A stretch of 64,000 nt of DNA, taken from NCBI RefSeq assembly GCF_024435075.2, contig NZ_JAMZEG020000003.1, positions 186,001 through 250,000 of the forward strand, given 5' to 3'. The notes beneath the pieces are model-generated. The model saw nothing but the letters and a program-made list of their open reading frames with translations. It searched no databases and was not told where the DNA came from. Position 1 is the stretch's first letter; each line of letters opens with the position of its first letter. Positions 1-8,858 of this stretch are shown here, one piece after another. A program made the position numbers and the translations under genes. This stretch comes from Marinomonas maritima. GTDB taxonomy: Bacteria; Pseudomonadota; Gammaproteobacteria; Pseudomonadales; Marinomonadaceae.

Positions 1-529
1 AATCGTCTTTATACGCAAGGTTAACGCCATCCTGAATAAGGCCAAGTGTTCTACAGACAAAGTCATCTCCTTGCCCACTAAATAACCAACCCGTTCGCAA
101 CACAATATTCTCAGGATTATTCAGTACAATCGACTCAGCCTCAATCAAAGCTTGTGCGTAAGGGTCAGTACTGTCTGGTACATCTATTTCGGCATAAGGC
201 ACGTTCTTGTTGCCTGAAAATACTCTAGCGCTGCTGATCATAATCAATGGGGCATCATTTTTTTCGCTCAAATGACGTAAAGTCGATTGAAATTTCCCAT
301 AATCACTCTGCAATGCATAACGTAGACTTAACGCATCAATAATGACATCAAACTGCATTGCATCAAGTTCCGCTCTATTATCGGCATCGAGCAACAGCGA
401 CTCTTCTGGACACAACCACTCAAATTCTTTTTTCTCTGTAGAAAGCTGTAAAAGTGATGAACCTACTTCAGTACCACTTCCTAAAAGAAGAATACGAATA
501 GGAGCATTAATATCTTGTGTATTATTCAA
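1..529 (-). CDS. RmlD-like sugar-nucleotide reductase (partial, 3' end off window)
   Basis: Reading the minus strand from a TTG at 529 gives an open frame of 176 codons that runs off the left edge. It has a short N-terminal nucleotide-binding segment (ILLLGSGTEVGSSLL), then DVIIDA, then MISSARVFSG and a YAEIDVPDSTDPYAQALIEAE stretch followed by VLRTGWLFSG. This order matches the NAD(P)-dependent dTDP-4-dehydrorhamnose reductase/RmlD family of extended short-chain dehydrogenases, though the substrate cannot be told. The start is a TTG that overlaps the stop of the upstream TatD gene (TTGA), so the two are probably translationally coupled. An ATG-only search misses this gene. The C-terminal half is not in the window. 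Confidence 0.72.
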   Translation of the reverse strand, partial: MNNTQDINAPIRILLLGSGTEVGSSLLQLSTEKKEFEWLCPEESLLLDADNRAELDAMQFDVIIDALSLRYALQSDYGKFQSTLRHLSEKNDAPLIMISSARVFSGNKNVPYAEIDVPDSTDPYAQALIEAESIVLNNPENIVLRTGWLFSGQGDDFVCRTLGLIQDGVNLAYKDD

Positions 530-1305
530 AGCAAGTCCTCGTTCCACTTAGGAAAAACCCTAAGTAGGTTAGCATATGTCTGCATTCTAATCTGCTCGAC
601 ACTTTCTTCTCGTATCCTTGCAACACATTGCGCGATAAGGGGTATAGAAAGTGGAGTATTATTTTGGCCTTGAAAGCCATTTAATGGCATATCGGGCGAA
701 TCGGTTTCAAGCACAAACGCACCACTCTCCAGCGCAGATAATACTCGCCGCGCCTTATTAGCTCTTGGATAAGTAACGGTTCCACCAACCCCAAGCACGA
801 ACCCTAAATCCAGGAGTCGTTTAGCCTGTTCAAAACTACCATTAAAAGCATGAACAACTCCGCCTTCCTTAAAATGGACTTCGCGTAAACATTTAAACAC
901 CAAGTCATAACTTTTTCTGGCGTGTACGATAACAGGCAGCCTCAACGATTTAGCCACACTCAACTGACGTTTAAAGAAGTTTATTTGAACGTTTATATCA
1001 ACAGCACTAGGCCAGCAATCCAAGCCAATTTCACCGACAGCAACCACACGCTGCGCTTCACATTGCTCACCCAGAAAATCAATCTGCTCAAGAGAAGCCT
1101 CTTTCAAAAAATATGGGTGCAGCCCATAAGCGGTACGCCACTGTGGATAACGCTCAGTGAGCATTTCCAATTTTTTCCAGCTAATAAAAGTAGTTGCTGG
1201 CACTAAAAAACCCAAGATACCGTGGTCAAGACAACACGCCATTAATTCATCGCGTTGGCCGTTGAACACATCAAAATCAAAATGGCAGTGGCTATCAATA
1301 AACAT
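526..1305 (-). CDS. TatD-family metal-dependent hydrolase (YjjV-like)
   Basis: A 259-residue TatD-type TIM-barrel hydrolase, probably a deoxyribonuclease acting on single-stranded DNA. The expected metal-ligand motifs appear in order: DSHCHFDF at the N terminus, EIGLD in the middle, VHARKSYD, HAFNGSFEQA and the closing LETDSPDMPL. Length is normal for the YjjV branch. I start it at the ATG at 1305 (MFIDSHCH); the longer version would need a TTG two codons upstream, and neither has a strong ribosome site. Its stop overlaps the TTG start of the RmlD-like gene. Confidence 0.9.
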   Translation of the reverse strand: MFIDSHCHFDFDVFNGQRDELMACCLDHGILGFLVPATTFISWKKLEMLTERYPQWRTAYGLHPYFLKEASLEQIDFLGEQCEAQRVVAVGEIGLDCWPSAVDINVQINFFKRQLSVAKSLRLPVIVHARKSYDLVFKCLREVHFKEGGVVHAFNGSFEQAKRLLDLGFVLGVGGTVTYPRANKARRVLSALESGAFVLETDSPDMPLNGFQGQNNTPLSIPLIAQCVARIREESVEQIRMQTYANLLRVFPKWNEDLL

Positions 1306-1365
1306 ATACAAAAGATTACATTATTTAAGGTGTGAAGTACTAGCGCATAAAACGATCATCAACAA

Positions 1366-1396
1366 AAAAAGCCGTGCAAAATGCACGGCTTTTCAA
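1366..1396 (-). terminator. Rho-independent terminator after pckA
   Basis: An 8-bp perfect stem GCCGTGCA/TGCACGGC (1371-1378 with 1382-1389) and a 3-nt loop, flanked by A/T runs on both sides. On the minus strand it lies just after the pckA stop and is followed by a T run, so it ends pckA and separates it from the TatD gene. Confidence 0.88.
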
Positions 1397-1411
1397 TCAC
1401 TATAAAAATAC

Positions 1412-2968
1412 TTAAAGAGAAGGGCCAGCCTTAACAATAGCATCAGATACCGTGTCAAATTTCTTAAAGTTCACAACAAATTGAGAAATAAGATTTTTGG
1501 CTTGTGCTTCGTAAGACGCTTGATCAGACCATGTCTTGCGAGGATTCAACAAAATGCTGTCGACACCTGGAACGTGTGTCGGTACATCAAGATTCACATC
1601 AGCCAAATGCTCAGTTTCTACATCCGCTAACGCGCCGGATTGAATCGCTGAAATAACCGCACGAGTCACTGGAATACTAAAGCGTTTACCGCCTTGTCCA
1701 TGTGCGCCGCCCGTCCAACCAGTATTAACCAAGTAAACCTCGCTACCAAACTCTTCAATACGCTTGATCAAAAGATCCGCATACACATCTGCAGAACGCG
1801 GGAAGAAAGGCGCGCCAAAACAAGTAGAGAAAGTCGACTTAATGCCTGTGCCCGCACCCATTTCTGTTGAACCCACCAACGCCGTATAACCACTCAAAAA
1901 GTGATACGCCGCCGCTTCTTTCGTCAAGATAGAAACAGGAGGAAGAACGCCGGTCAAATCACATGTTAAGAAGATAATGGCATTTGGCTCACCGGCACGA
2001 TTACCCGCAGCACGTTTTTCAATATGTTCACGAGGGTAGCCAGCACGACCATTTTGGGTCAACGACGTATCCGCGTAATCAGCAACACGTGTTTCGGGAT
2101 CCAACACGACATTTTCAACGATAGTACCAAACTTAATCGCATCCCAAATGATCGGCTCATTCTTCTGGGAAAGATCAATGGTTTTTGCGTAACACCCGCC
2201 CTCAATATTGAAAACAGTGTCCTTACCCCAACCATGCTCATCATCACCAATTAAAAAGCGTTCAGGATCAGCAGACAAGGTTGTTTTGCCAGTACCTGAC
2301 AAACCAAAAAATAAGGTTACATCTTCTTCTGTTCCGACGTTCGCCGCACAATGCATTGGTAATACATCATGCGCTGGTAACAAGTAGTTTTGCACAGAGA
2401 ACATCGCTTTTTTCATTTCACCAGCATAACGCATACCAGCAATAAGCACTTTGCGCTCAGCAAAATTTAAAATGACACAACCGTCAGAATTGGTGCCATC
2501 ACGCTCAGGTTCACATACAAAGTTAGGAGCATTTAGAATCTGCCACTCACCTTTGCCTGATGGATTATACGTTTCTGGACGAATAAATAAATTACGTCCA
2601 AACAGCTGATGCCACGCTGTTTCAGTATGCATAATGACGGGTAAATAATATTCATCACCTGCACCAACATGAATATTGGACAAATAAGACTCTTGACCAT
2701 CTAGATAAGTGGCAACTCGATTCCACAGTGGTGCAAATTTTTCTTCAGGAAACGGACGATTAACAGGTCCCCAGTGAATGCTGTCTTTACTGGATGCTTC
2801 TTCCACAATGAAGCGATCCATAGGAGAGCGACCTGTACGAGCGCCTGTTTCAACGACGAGTGCGCCATTATCAGCAAGAACCCCTTCGCCATTATGCAAG
2901 GCTTTTTCAACCAACTGCGGCGTCGTTAAATTTTTATGAGTAGTTGTTACTTCTGATGCGAAGTTCAT
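1412..2968 (-). CDS. pckA: Phosphoenolpyruvate carboxykinase (ATP)
   Basis: Converts oxaloacetate and ATP to phosphoenolpyruvate, CO2 and ADP, the first committed step of gluconeogenesis, in the cytosol. The 518-residue length is typical of the ATP-using form. The P-loop GLSGTGKTTLS is followed by the metal-binding GDDEHGW segment and FNIEGGCYAK, the classic kinase-1a, kinase-2 and PEPCK signatures. RSPMDRF near residue 50 is the usual oxaloacetate-binding arginine region. The ATG at 2968 has an AGGA about ten bases upstream. It is transcribed alone: a hairpin terminator follows, and an AT-rich 520-bp region separates it from the divergent gnd. Confidence 0.97.
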   Translation of the reverse strand: MNFASEVTTTHKNLTTPQLVEKALHNGEGVLADNGALVVETGARTGRSPMDRFIVEEASSKDSIHWGPVNRPFPEEKFAPLWNRVATYLDGQESYLSNIHVGAGDEYYLPVIMHTETAWHQLFGRNLFIRPETYNPSGKGEWQILNAPNFVCEPERDGTNSDGCVILNFAERKVLIAGMRYAGEMKKAMFSVQNYLLPAHDVLPMHCAANVGTEEDVTLFFGLSGTGKTTLSADPERFLIGDDEHGWGKDTVFNIEGGCYAKTIDLSQKNEPIIWDAIKFGTIVENVVLDPETRVADYADTSLTQNGRAGYPREHIEKRAAGNRAGEPNAIIFLTCDLTGVLPPVSILTKEAAAYHFLSGYTALVGSTEMGAGTGIKSTFSTCFGAPFFPRSADVYADLLIKRIEEFGSEVYLVNTGWTGGAHGQGGKRFSIPVTRAVISAIQSGALADVETEHLADVNLDVPTHVPGVDSILLNPRKTWSDQASYEAQAKNLISQFVVNFKKFDTVSDAIVKAGPSL

Positions 2969-3488
2969 GTTGCTAAGTCCTCTGAACTATAAAGGTTATC
3001 TGGTCATTTTTATTATTATGCGAAAGTTTTTTCTGTAAAAAGGATAGTAACAAAACAATCTAAAAAAAAATATTGTTATAACAATATGTTATTTTATTAC
3101 CATTCTGTTACTTTACAAAAAACTCTAAACCATTGAAATATAATGATTTTAATCTAATATAATACTAAAACTTCTCTTCATATATCGCAGAGATCAATAA
3201 CCAATAGCATTTTTTGTAGTTTTCTTTCTTTTCTGTTGTCTTTCTACTAGATAGAAATTTATTACCGACACACAAAACAGCAAAAAACCATAGGCACAAT
3301 ATTGCCTTTTTCTAAAGGAAAGCCATCTAAAACGTAGGGGTTCTATTAGAAAGCATCAAAAAAACATTAAAAACACACAATTAATTGAATTTTTCTTCTC
3401 TCTAGTATGTCCTGAATCACCTTGCTTCATGGTAAGATTCTTACCTCAATCCCCCCCTAAAATTGTTCAAAAAGGTTGATCGATATTT
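2969..3488. other. Divergent pckA/gnd intergenic region
   Basis: About 520 bp of strongly AT-rich sequence between two divergent central-carbon genes. No credible coding frame was found on either strand. It must hold both promoters, but I could not choose a -35/-10 pair with confidence. The one clear structured element is the palindrome at 3070-3087, about 100 bp upstream of the pckA start. Confidence 0.6.
3070..3087. promoter_or_regulatory. 18-bp perfect palindrome upstream of pckA
   Basis: ATATTGTTATAACAATAT is a perfect inverted repeat without a spacer, in the pckA/gnd intergenic region. It looks like a dimeric regulator's operator, but no regulator is known and AT-rich palindromes also occur by chance. 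Confidence 0.4.
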
Positions 3489-5012
3489 ATGTTAAAAACA
3501 AATCAGAATTGCAATATTGGATTTGTCGGCCTGGGTGTCATGGGTAAAAACTTGGCCTTGAATTTAGCTGACCACGGCTACCGAGTTGCAGGTTTTGATC
3601 TTGACACACATAAAATACAAGACGTTCTTAATACAGAAGCAGCAGAACGCCCTGACTCATCCAAACAAGCACGAATCGTCGGCTGTGCAAGCATGAAAGA
3701 AATGCTTTCAAACCTAATCAAGCCTCGCGTCATTGTTGTTTTGGTTCCTGCTGGTCACCCTGTAGACGCGGTTTGCAATAGCTTAATAAAGGCAGGCTTA
3801 GAAGCAGATGATATCGTTGTCGACTGCGGAAACAGTCAGTGGACAGATACAATTCGTCGAGAAGCAGAATACAAAGAAAAATTCAAATTCTTTGGTACGG
3901 CCGTTTCTGGTGGTGAAGTGGGTGCTCGTTTTGGACCATCCCTTATGCCTGGTGGTGATGCCGACTCTTGGAAATATCTACAACCAATGTGGGAAGCCGT
4001 CGCAGCAAAAGTAGACAAAGACGGCAAACCTATTATTAGCAATACCCCTGGAAAACCGGTTACTGAAGGTGAGCCCTGTACTGCTTACTTAGGGCCAAAT
4101 GGCGCAGGCCACTATGTCAAGATGGTTCATAACGGTATTGAATACGCTGACATGCAGCTTATTTGTGAAGCCTATCATCTATTGCGCTCTTTGCTTGGCT
4201 ACGAGCCAGAAGAAATCGGTAAATTGTTTGAAAAGTGGAACCAAGGCGTTCTAAACAGTTACCTTGTTGAAATTTCCGCAGACATTCTGCAGCAATACGA
4301 CCATAAAACGGGCGCACCTCTCGTCGACATGATCCTAGACAGCGCGGGGCAAAAAGGCACAGGTCGTTGGACTTCTATTAGCGCGACTCAAATGGGTGTT
4401 CCTGCTGGAATTATCAGCGAATCGGTTTACGCCCGTGCACTCAGTACCCTTACGGGTGAAAGAGAGCTTGCCGCAAGCAAGTTAACAGCGGAAGTAGAAA
4501 GTGGCGAAATTGAAGCTGAGGCAGTAGAGAAAGCCATCGAAGAAGCACTTTACTGTGCAAAAATATGTGCTTACGCTCAAGGTTTCCAATTACTTCGTGC
4601 AGCACAAAAAGAATACAGCTGGGCATTTAATTTCAGCGACATTGCGAAAATCTGGCGTGGTGGCTGCATCATTCGAGCGTCTTTTTTACAAAAAATTGCA
4701 GACGCTTTTGATGAAAACCACGAACTTGAGAACTTATTACTAAGCGATTACTTCGCTGACGCTATGGCAAACAAGCAAGCTGGTTTACGTAAAGCCGTTG
4801 TGCTGGCTGCACAATCTGGTATTCCAACGCCATCATTCTTCTCTGCATTGGCTTATTTTGATGGCTATCGTTCAGAAGTACTTCCTGCTAACTTGCTACA
4901 AGCGCAACGCGATTATTTCGGCGCGCACACTTACGAGCGAGTGGACGCTGAAGTAGGTCAAAAATTTCATACTTTCTGGCAAGAGGAAGGTCGTCCAGAG
5001 CGTAAAGCTTAA
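3489..5012 (+). CDS. gnd: 6-phosphogluconate dehydrogenase, decarboxylating
   Basis: Oxidises 6-phosphogluconate to ribulose 5-phosphate and CO2 with NADP+, in the oxidative pentose phosphate pathway. The N-terminal Rossmann motif is GFVGLGVMGKNLALNL. The substrate-binding region has HNGIEYADMQLI and the catalytic-lysine neighbourhood AGQKGTGRWTS, all in the normal order. At 507 residues it is slightly longer than the E. coli type (about 470) and closer to the longer bacterial/eukaryotic form. It is monocistronic, followed by a strong terminator and a convergent trmJ. Confidence 0.96.
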   Translation: MLKTNQNCNIGFVGLGVMGKNLALNLADHGYRVAGFDLDTHKIQDVLNTEAAERPDSSKQARIVGCASMKEMLSNLIKPRVIVVLVPAGHPVDAVCNSLIKAGLEADDIVVDCGNSQWTDTIRREAEYKEKFKFFGTAVSGGEVGARFGPSLMPGGDADSWKYLQPMWEAVAAKVDKDGKPIISNTPGKPVTEGEPCTAYLGPNGAGHYVKMVHNGIEYADMQLICEAYHLLRSLLGYEPEEIGKLFEKWNQGVLNSYLVEISADILQQYDHKTGAPLVDMILDSAGQKGTGRWTSISATQMGVPAGIISESVYARALSTLTGERELAASKLTAEVESGEIEAEAVEKAIEEALYCAKICAYAQGFQLLRAAQKEYSWAFNFSDIAKIWRGGCIIRASFLQKIADAFDENHELENLLLSDYFADAMANKQAGLRKAVVLAAQSGIPTPSFFSALAYFDGYRSEVLPANLLQAQRDYFGAHTYERVDAEVGQKFHTFWQEEGRPERKA

Positions 5013-5030
5013 ACCACACTTCTAGCCAAA

Positions 5031-5070
5031 AAAAGCCACTGACTTCATTGTTATCAAGTCAGTGGCTTTT
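5031..5070 (+). terminator. Bidirectional terminator between gnd and trmJ
   Basis: A 15-bp perfect stem (AAAAGCCACTGACTT with AAGTCAGTGGCTTTT) and a 10-nt loop. A runs on one side and T runs on the other let it serve both convergent genes. Confidence 0.92.
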
Positions 5071-5101
5071 TTATTTCAAACCAGTTTGACGCGGCTTTAA
5101 G

Positions 5102-5824
5102 CTAGTCGTTCATCTGTTTTTCCATCGAAGTCAACATACCCCGAAGCATGCCTAACTCTTGCTGATCTAATCGTGAACGCTGAAACAACCGGCGAAAGCG
5201 CGTCATCACTTGCATCGGCATATTTGGGTCAAGAAACTCAGTCTGCACCAACACTTTTTCAAGATGCTCAAGCAAGTAATCAATTTGCTCTACATTTGCC
5301 GCAGGCACATCCCATTTACTAGCAACCACAGGCGCATCTTTCATTAGTAACGACTTCATACGCAACTCATAAGCAATAACCTGCACCGCTGCGCCTAGGT
5401 TCAATGAACTAAACGTCTCAACGGAAGGAATATGGACATGATAGTTGCAACGCTGAAGTTCTTCATTGGTCAAACCACGGTCTTCACGACCAAATACAAA
5501 CGCGGTAACTAAACCTTCATCAAACACCAAGTCCGCTGCTTGTCTTGGGTCAACCAAAGGCCAAGGAATATTGCGCTCACGAGCGCTCGTGCCAATGACA
5601 AGCTGACAATCTGCAAGCGCCTCTTCTAGTGTATCGACTACCACGGCATTTTCTAAAATATCCGACGCACCGGCAGCACGGCTTACCGCATCATCACTGG
5701 GATAATGCTTAGGGCCTACGAGATAAAGATCGGCCAATCCCATATTTTTCATTGCTCGAGCCGCTCCTCCGATGTTGCCTGGATGAGAGGTATTAACAAG
5801 GACAATTCTTACTTTATTTTGCAT
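5102..5824 (-). CDS. trmJ: tRNA (cytidine/uridine-2'-O-)-methyltransferase TrmJ
   Basis: SPOUT-class methyltransferase that 2'-O-methylates nucleotide 32 in the anticodon loop of several tRNAs, using S-adenosylmethionine. Visible marks: VRIVLVNTSHPGNIGGAARA near the N terminus, AFVFGREDRGLTNEE in the middle, and SSLNLGAAVQVIAYELR, which forms the trefoil-knot cofactor site. Start set at the ATG at 5824 (MQNKVRI); an upstream in-frame TTG would add five residues that the family lacks. It is divergent from suhB, the usual gammaproteobacterial arrangement. Confidence 0.93.
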   Translation of the reverse strand: MQNKVRIVLVNTSHPGNIGGAARAMKNMGLADLYLVGPKHYPSDDAVSRAAGASDILENAVVVDTLEEALADCQLVIGTSARERNIPWPLVDPRQAADLVFDEGLVTAFVFGREDRGLTNEELQRCNYHVHIPSVETFSSLNLGAAVQVIAYELRMKSLLMKDAPVVASKWDVPAANVEQIDYLLEHLEKVLVQTEFLDPNMPMQVMTRFRRLFQRSRLDQQELGMLRGMLTSMEKQMND

Positions 5825-6118
5825 TTTAAGCGGTACCAATTATAACGGTCAGACAATCGTTGTATCTTAACAGATATTTATGGCAAAGCCTTAATTGATC
5901 AGTTTTCCACCAACAATTCACTGGTAAAACAAGCGTCATTACGCTAGAATCCGCGCTCATATTTAGGCGCTCTGTCAATTTACGCCTTGCTTAGAGCATT
6001 TTTCTGGGCAAAGCGCGCAGGAATCAACAGACCGCCCGCTCTTTAACACTTTATTTGGCAACTTACCGTCTTCTCGACGGTGTGTGCATTTTAATGACGA
6101 ATTAATTGACGGTAAATT

Positions 6119-6907
6119 ATGCAACCTAGAATCAATATCGCACTCAAAGCAGCTCGTGCCGCTGCGGAATACATTGTTCACTCACAAGAAAAACTGCTTT
6201 TTGACAAAGAACAAGGTCAGTCCGCTGAGCAAGTTTATGAAACAGTTTGTTCTGGTGCAGAGCGCAGCATTGTTTATCATCTAGAAAAAGCCTACCCAGG
6301 TGACACAATCACTACTCGCCTTCAGGGTTCAGTGCAAAAAGGTGAAGAAGGCGAATGGATCATTGATGCGATCCAAGGACAGCATTTATTTTCGCGCGGC
6401 CTAACAGGCAACGTCATTACAATGAGCTACCTAGTTGCTGGTAAAGTGGAGCACGCTCTTGTGCTAAACCCTCACACCAAAGACGAGTTTTACGCAAGTA
6501 AAGGTCGTGGTGCTTATCTGAACAACTCAAGAATTCGCAGCAGTTCCGTACGTGCATTAGAAAACACAACGATTGCCGCACAGTTTCCTGCGACTGACCG
6601 CCTTATGCCTTCTCTTTCTGGTCAATTTGCTGTACTCACTGAAGTCGCAGAGCAAGGCGCTCGTGTTGTTATGCAAGACTCTCCTGCTTTGATGCTTGCT
6701 AACGTAGCGGCAGGACGCCTTGATGCAGCGTGGGGCATTAAACTTCAAGAATGGGAAATGCAAGCACCACTGTTTATTGCAAAAGAATCTGGCTGTTTAT
6801 TTGCAGGCTTTGATGGCTCACCAAGCCTAGAAAAAGGCAACGTATTATGTGCTGCGCCGCGTTTGTTTAAAGTGTTACTTCCAATCCTAAACAAAAACCT
6901 TAACTAA
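6119..6907 (+). CDS. suhB: SuhB-type inositol monophosphatase homologue with degenerate active site
   Basis: 262 residues aligning end to end with SuhB (MQPRINIALKAARAA at the start, the ALVLNPHTKDEFYASKGRGA block, ANVAAGRLDAAWGI). In the family the metal ligands are a Glu in an EE pair, two Asp in DPLDGT and an Asp in WD. Here the Glu pair is replaced in TTRLQGS, DPLDGT reads DAIQGQ (residues 83-88) and WD reads WE. Only the first Asp is left, so phosphatase activity is unlikely. E. coli SuhB also acts with NusA and the other Nus factors in rRNA antitermination, a role that does not need catalysis. Gene position opposite trmJ is conserved, which argues this is the true SuhB and not a spare paralogue. 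Confidence 0.88.
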   Translation: MQPRINIALKAARAAAEYIVHSQEKLLFDKEQGQSAEQVYETVCSGAERSIVYHLEKAYPGDTITTRLQGSVQKGEEGEWIIDAIQGQHLFSRGLTGNVITMSYLVAGKVEHALVLNPHTKDEFYASKGRGAYLNNSRIRSSSVRALENTTIAAQFPATDRLMPSLSGQFAVLTEVAEQGARVVMQDSPALMLANVAAGRLDAAWGIKLQEWEMQAPLFIAKESGCLFAGFDGSPSLEKGNVLCAAPRLFKVLLPILNKNLN

Positions 6908-6931
6908 CATTCTAGTAAATCGGTAAACACA

Positions 6932-6968
6932 AAAAAGGGCTTCTTTTATCATGAAAAGAAGCCCTTTT
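6932..6968 (+). terminator. Terminator after suhB
   Basis: Stem AAAAAGGGCTTCTTTT pairing with AAAAGAAGCCCTTTTT around a short loop, followed by a T run. It can also serve the convergent oxidoreductase gene. Confidence 0.9.
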
Positions 6969-7004
6969 TATTTGTCGGATTATTTGCCTTTCTAATCGTT
7001 ACGG

Positions 7005-8048
7005 CTAATGTTTGTGGTGATGGTTGTGCTCATGGTGGTGATCATGCACTTCTTCGTCATTGTGCTGATGCTCACCAGGATAAGACAAACCAATGTCCTG
7101 GCGAATTTCATCCAACGTAGCAATCAATTCCAGACTGTTCTGCCAACTGTGGTTAGGGCTTTGTATCAAACCCTCTTCAAGGCATCGGTTTACTTCATCC
7201 ACTTCAAACTGATAACCATTGCCTGGAAAATCAAACTCTACCGCTCGTACTTTATTGTCCGCGCTAACGACTCGACACGATTTTGCTTTAAACCACTCAG
7301 AGTCAATTTCGATATAGCCCTTAGAGCCGGATAAAATCGCTCGGTTAGGGTTACACGAGATCAAAGAAGCATCCAACGAGGCAAGCTGCCCGCTTTCCCA
7401 ACCTAATAAAATTTGTTCAAAAAGATCCACGTCGGTGTCACCAATAACGGCTTGGTTTTGCACAAAATCGGGCTTCCCAAAGAACAACTGCGCTAAGAAA
7501 ACAGGATAAATACCAATATCCAGTAGAGCACCGCCGCCCAGTTCAATCTTCATCAAACGATGACTAGGATCAGTAGGCGCAAGAAAGTTGAAGCTTGCTT
7601 GAATACTATTCAAATCACCGATTTCGCCTTCTTCAACCCACTCAATAACTTGTTCAATAACCGGATTAAAACGTGTCCACATCGCTTCCATGACAAACAC
7701 ATCGTGTTTTAAAGCGAGATCATAAAGCTCTTTTGACTGAATTTCATTGATAGTGAAGGGCTTTTCACACAAAACAGCCTTACCCGCTAAAATACACGCT
7801 TTTACCAAATCATAATGATAAACATGGGGCGTGGCGATATAGATAACATCCACTTCATGACTATTAATAAGTGAAAAATAATCAACAAACGCCAACTCAA
7901 TATCAAATTCAGCAGAAAACTCATCCGCCGACGCTTTATTACGAGAAGCAACCGCACGAAGTTCGCCCGCTTTGACATGACAAAAATCACTGGCAAATAA
8001 ATGCGCGATTTGACCTGTACCAATAATACCCCAGCGTACCTTCTTCAT
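7005..8048 (-). CDS. Gfo/Idh/MocA-family oxidoreductase with histidine-rich tail
   Basis: NAD(P)-dependent oxidoreductase of the Gfo/Idh/MocA family. The N-terminal Rossmann domain begins VRWGIIGTGQIA; the conserved lysine-proline motif is present in VLCEKPFTIN; the C-terminal alpha/beta domain contains GGGALLDIGIYPV. The start is the ATG at 8048, preceded by GGGGAGGA at good spacing; 33 extra upstream codons are in frame but unlike the family. The last 20 or so residues are very rich in His with some Asp/Glu (HDHHHEHNHHHKH), which is not part of the fold and may bind metal. The substrate is unknown; the GGGALLDIGIYPV class includes dihydrodiol/glucose-fructose-type enzymes. Confidence 0.88.
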   Translation of the reverse strand: MKKVRWGIIGTGQIAHLFASDFCHVKAGELRAVASRNKASADEFSAEFDIELAFVDYFSLINSHEVDVIYIATPHVYHYDLVKACILAGKAVLCEKPFTINEIQSKELYDLALKHDVFVMEAMWTRFNPVIEQVIEWVEEGEIGDLNSIQASFNFLAPTDPSHRLMKIELGGGALLDIGIYPVFLAQLFFGKPDFVQNQAVIGDTDVDLFEQILLGWESGQLASLDASLISCNPNRAILSGSKGYIEIDSEWFKAKSCRVVSADNKVRAVEFDFPGNGYQFEVDEVNRCLEEGLIQSPNHSWQNSLELIATLDEIRQDIGLSYPGEHQHNDEEVHDHHHEHNHHHKH

Positions 8049-8153
8049 AGGATCCTCCCCATAGACACAATCAAAAACATTAACGCCCAAAAAATCTTTT
8101 AGTATTTCGTACACTGACGCTAAAAAACGCACTAAGTTTGACGTCAAAAAAGA

Positions 8154-8825
8154 CTATAGTCCACTGGCATTTTCAAGCATTTGGTTTCGCTCACTTAATT
8201 CTCTCACTCGCTCTTCTAACTCAAGCACTCGTGCTTCAAGTTGCTGCGTATATTCATCGCCATTACTAGACGAAGATAGCGGTTCAGACCACGTTGTCGG
8301 CGCTCGTTCAGACTCAGAGCAAAAGCATTCCTGATAACGCTGCTCTCGTTTACCAGGTTCTCTTGGTAACTGGCAAACATAGGGGCCACCTGTTTTGCTG
8401 TGCAACGATTGCAATGCGGCTTCAACTTCATTTCGCGATTGGAAACCATGTAAACGACCGCTGCGTGAGCGTAATTCTCCTGGTGTTTGAGCGCCTCGTA
8501 CAAACAGTAAGCAAACTATAGCCGTTTCGGCCGATGATAATTGCAAATCAGAAAACTCCGTATTACAAAATCTGTGCTGATATTTACTAACACGACTATG
8601 AGATCCCGAAATTTCCGTCACTAAGCCACGAGCCTGTAACGCATCTATACCATCTTGAACCTCTAACGGAGACAGCTGGGTAACGGGGTCTCGATTGGAC
8701 TTTTGATTACACGCATTAACAAGGGCATTTAAGCTTAGAGGGTATTGATCTGGTGTCGTAATCTCTTTTTCCATGAGACAACCAATGATACGCATTTCGA
8801 TAAAATTCACTTCATAATAACTCAT
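8154..8825 (-). CDS. yceH: YceH family protein (DUF480)
   Basis: A 223-residue UPF0502/DUF480 protein with two winged-helix-like repeats. Family marks: IEMRIIGCLMEKEITTPDQYPLSLNAL at the start (quoted in parts: CLMEKEITTPDQYPLSLN) and RGAQTPGELRSRSGRLHGF in the second half. The C terminus (LEARVLELEERVRELSERN) is a short coiled coil. It starts at an ATG with AGGGGAAG just upstream. Function is unknown. It lies about 100 bp upstream of, and in line with, the Gfo/Idh gene. Confidence 0.9.
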   Translation of the reverse strand: MSYYEVNFIEMRIIGCLMEKEITTPDQYPLSLNALVNACNQKSNRDPVTQLSPLEVQDGIDALQARGLVTEISGSHSRVSKYQHRFCNTEFSDLQLSSAETAIVCLLFVRGAQTPGELRSRSGRLHGFQSRNEVEAALQSLHSKTGGPYVCQLPREPGKREQRYQECFCSESERAPTTWSEPLSSSSNGDEYTQQLEARVLELEERVRELSERNQMLENASGL

Positions 8826-8858
8826 AACTTCCCCTAACGGCCGTTAGTCTATTTGTCT

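Noticed and set aside
922..1405. Plus-strand frames inside the TatD gene
   Set aside because: Shadows of a well-supported minus-strand gene, with no family resemblance.
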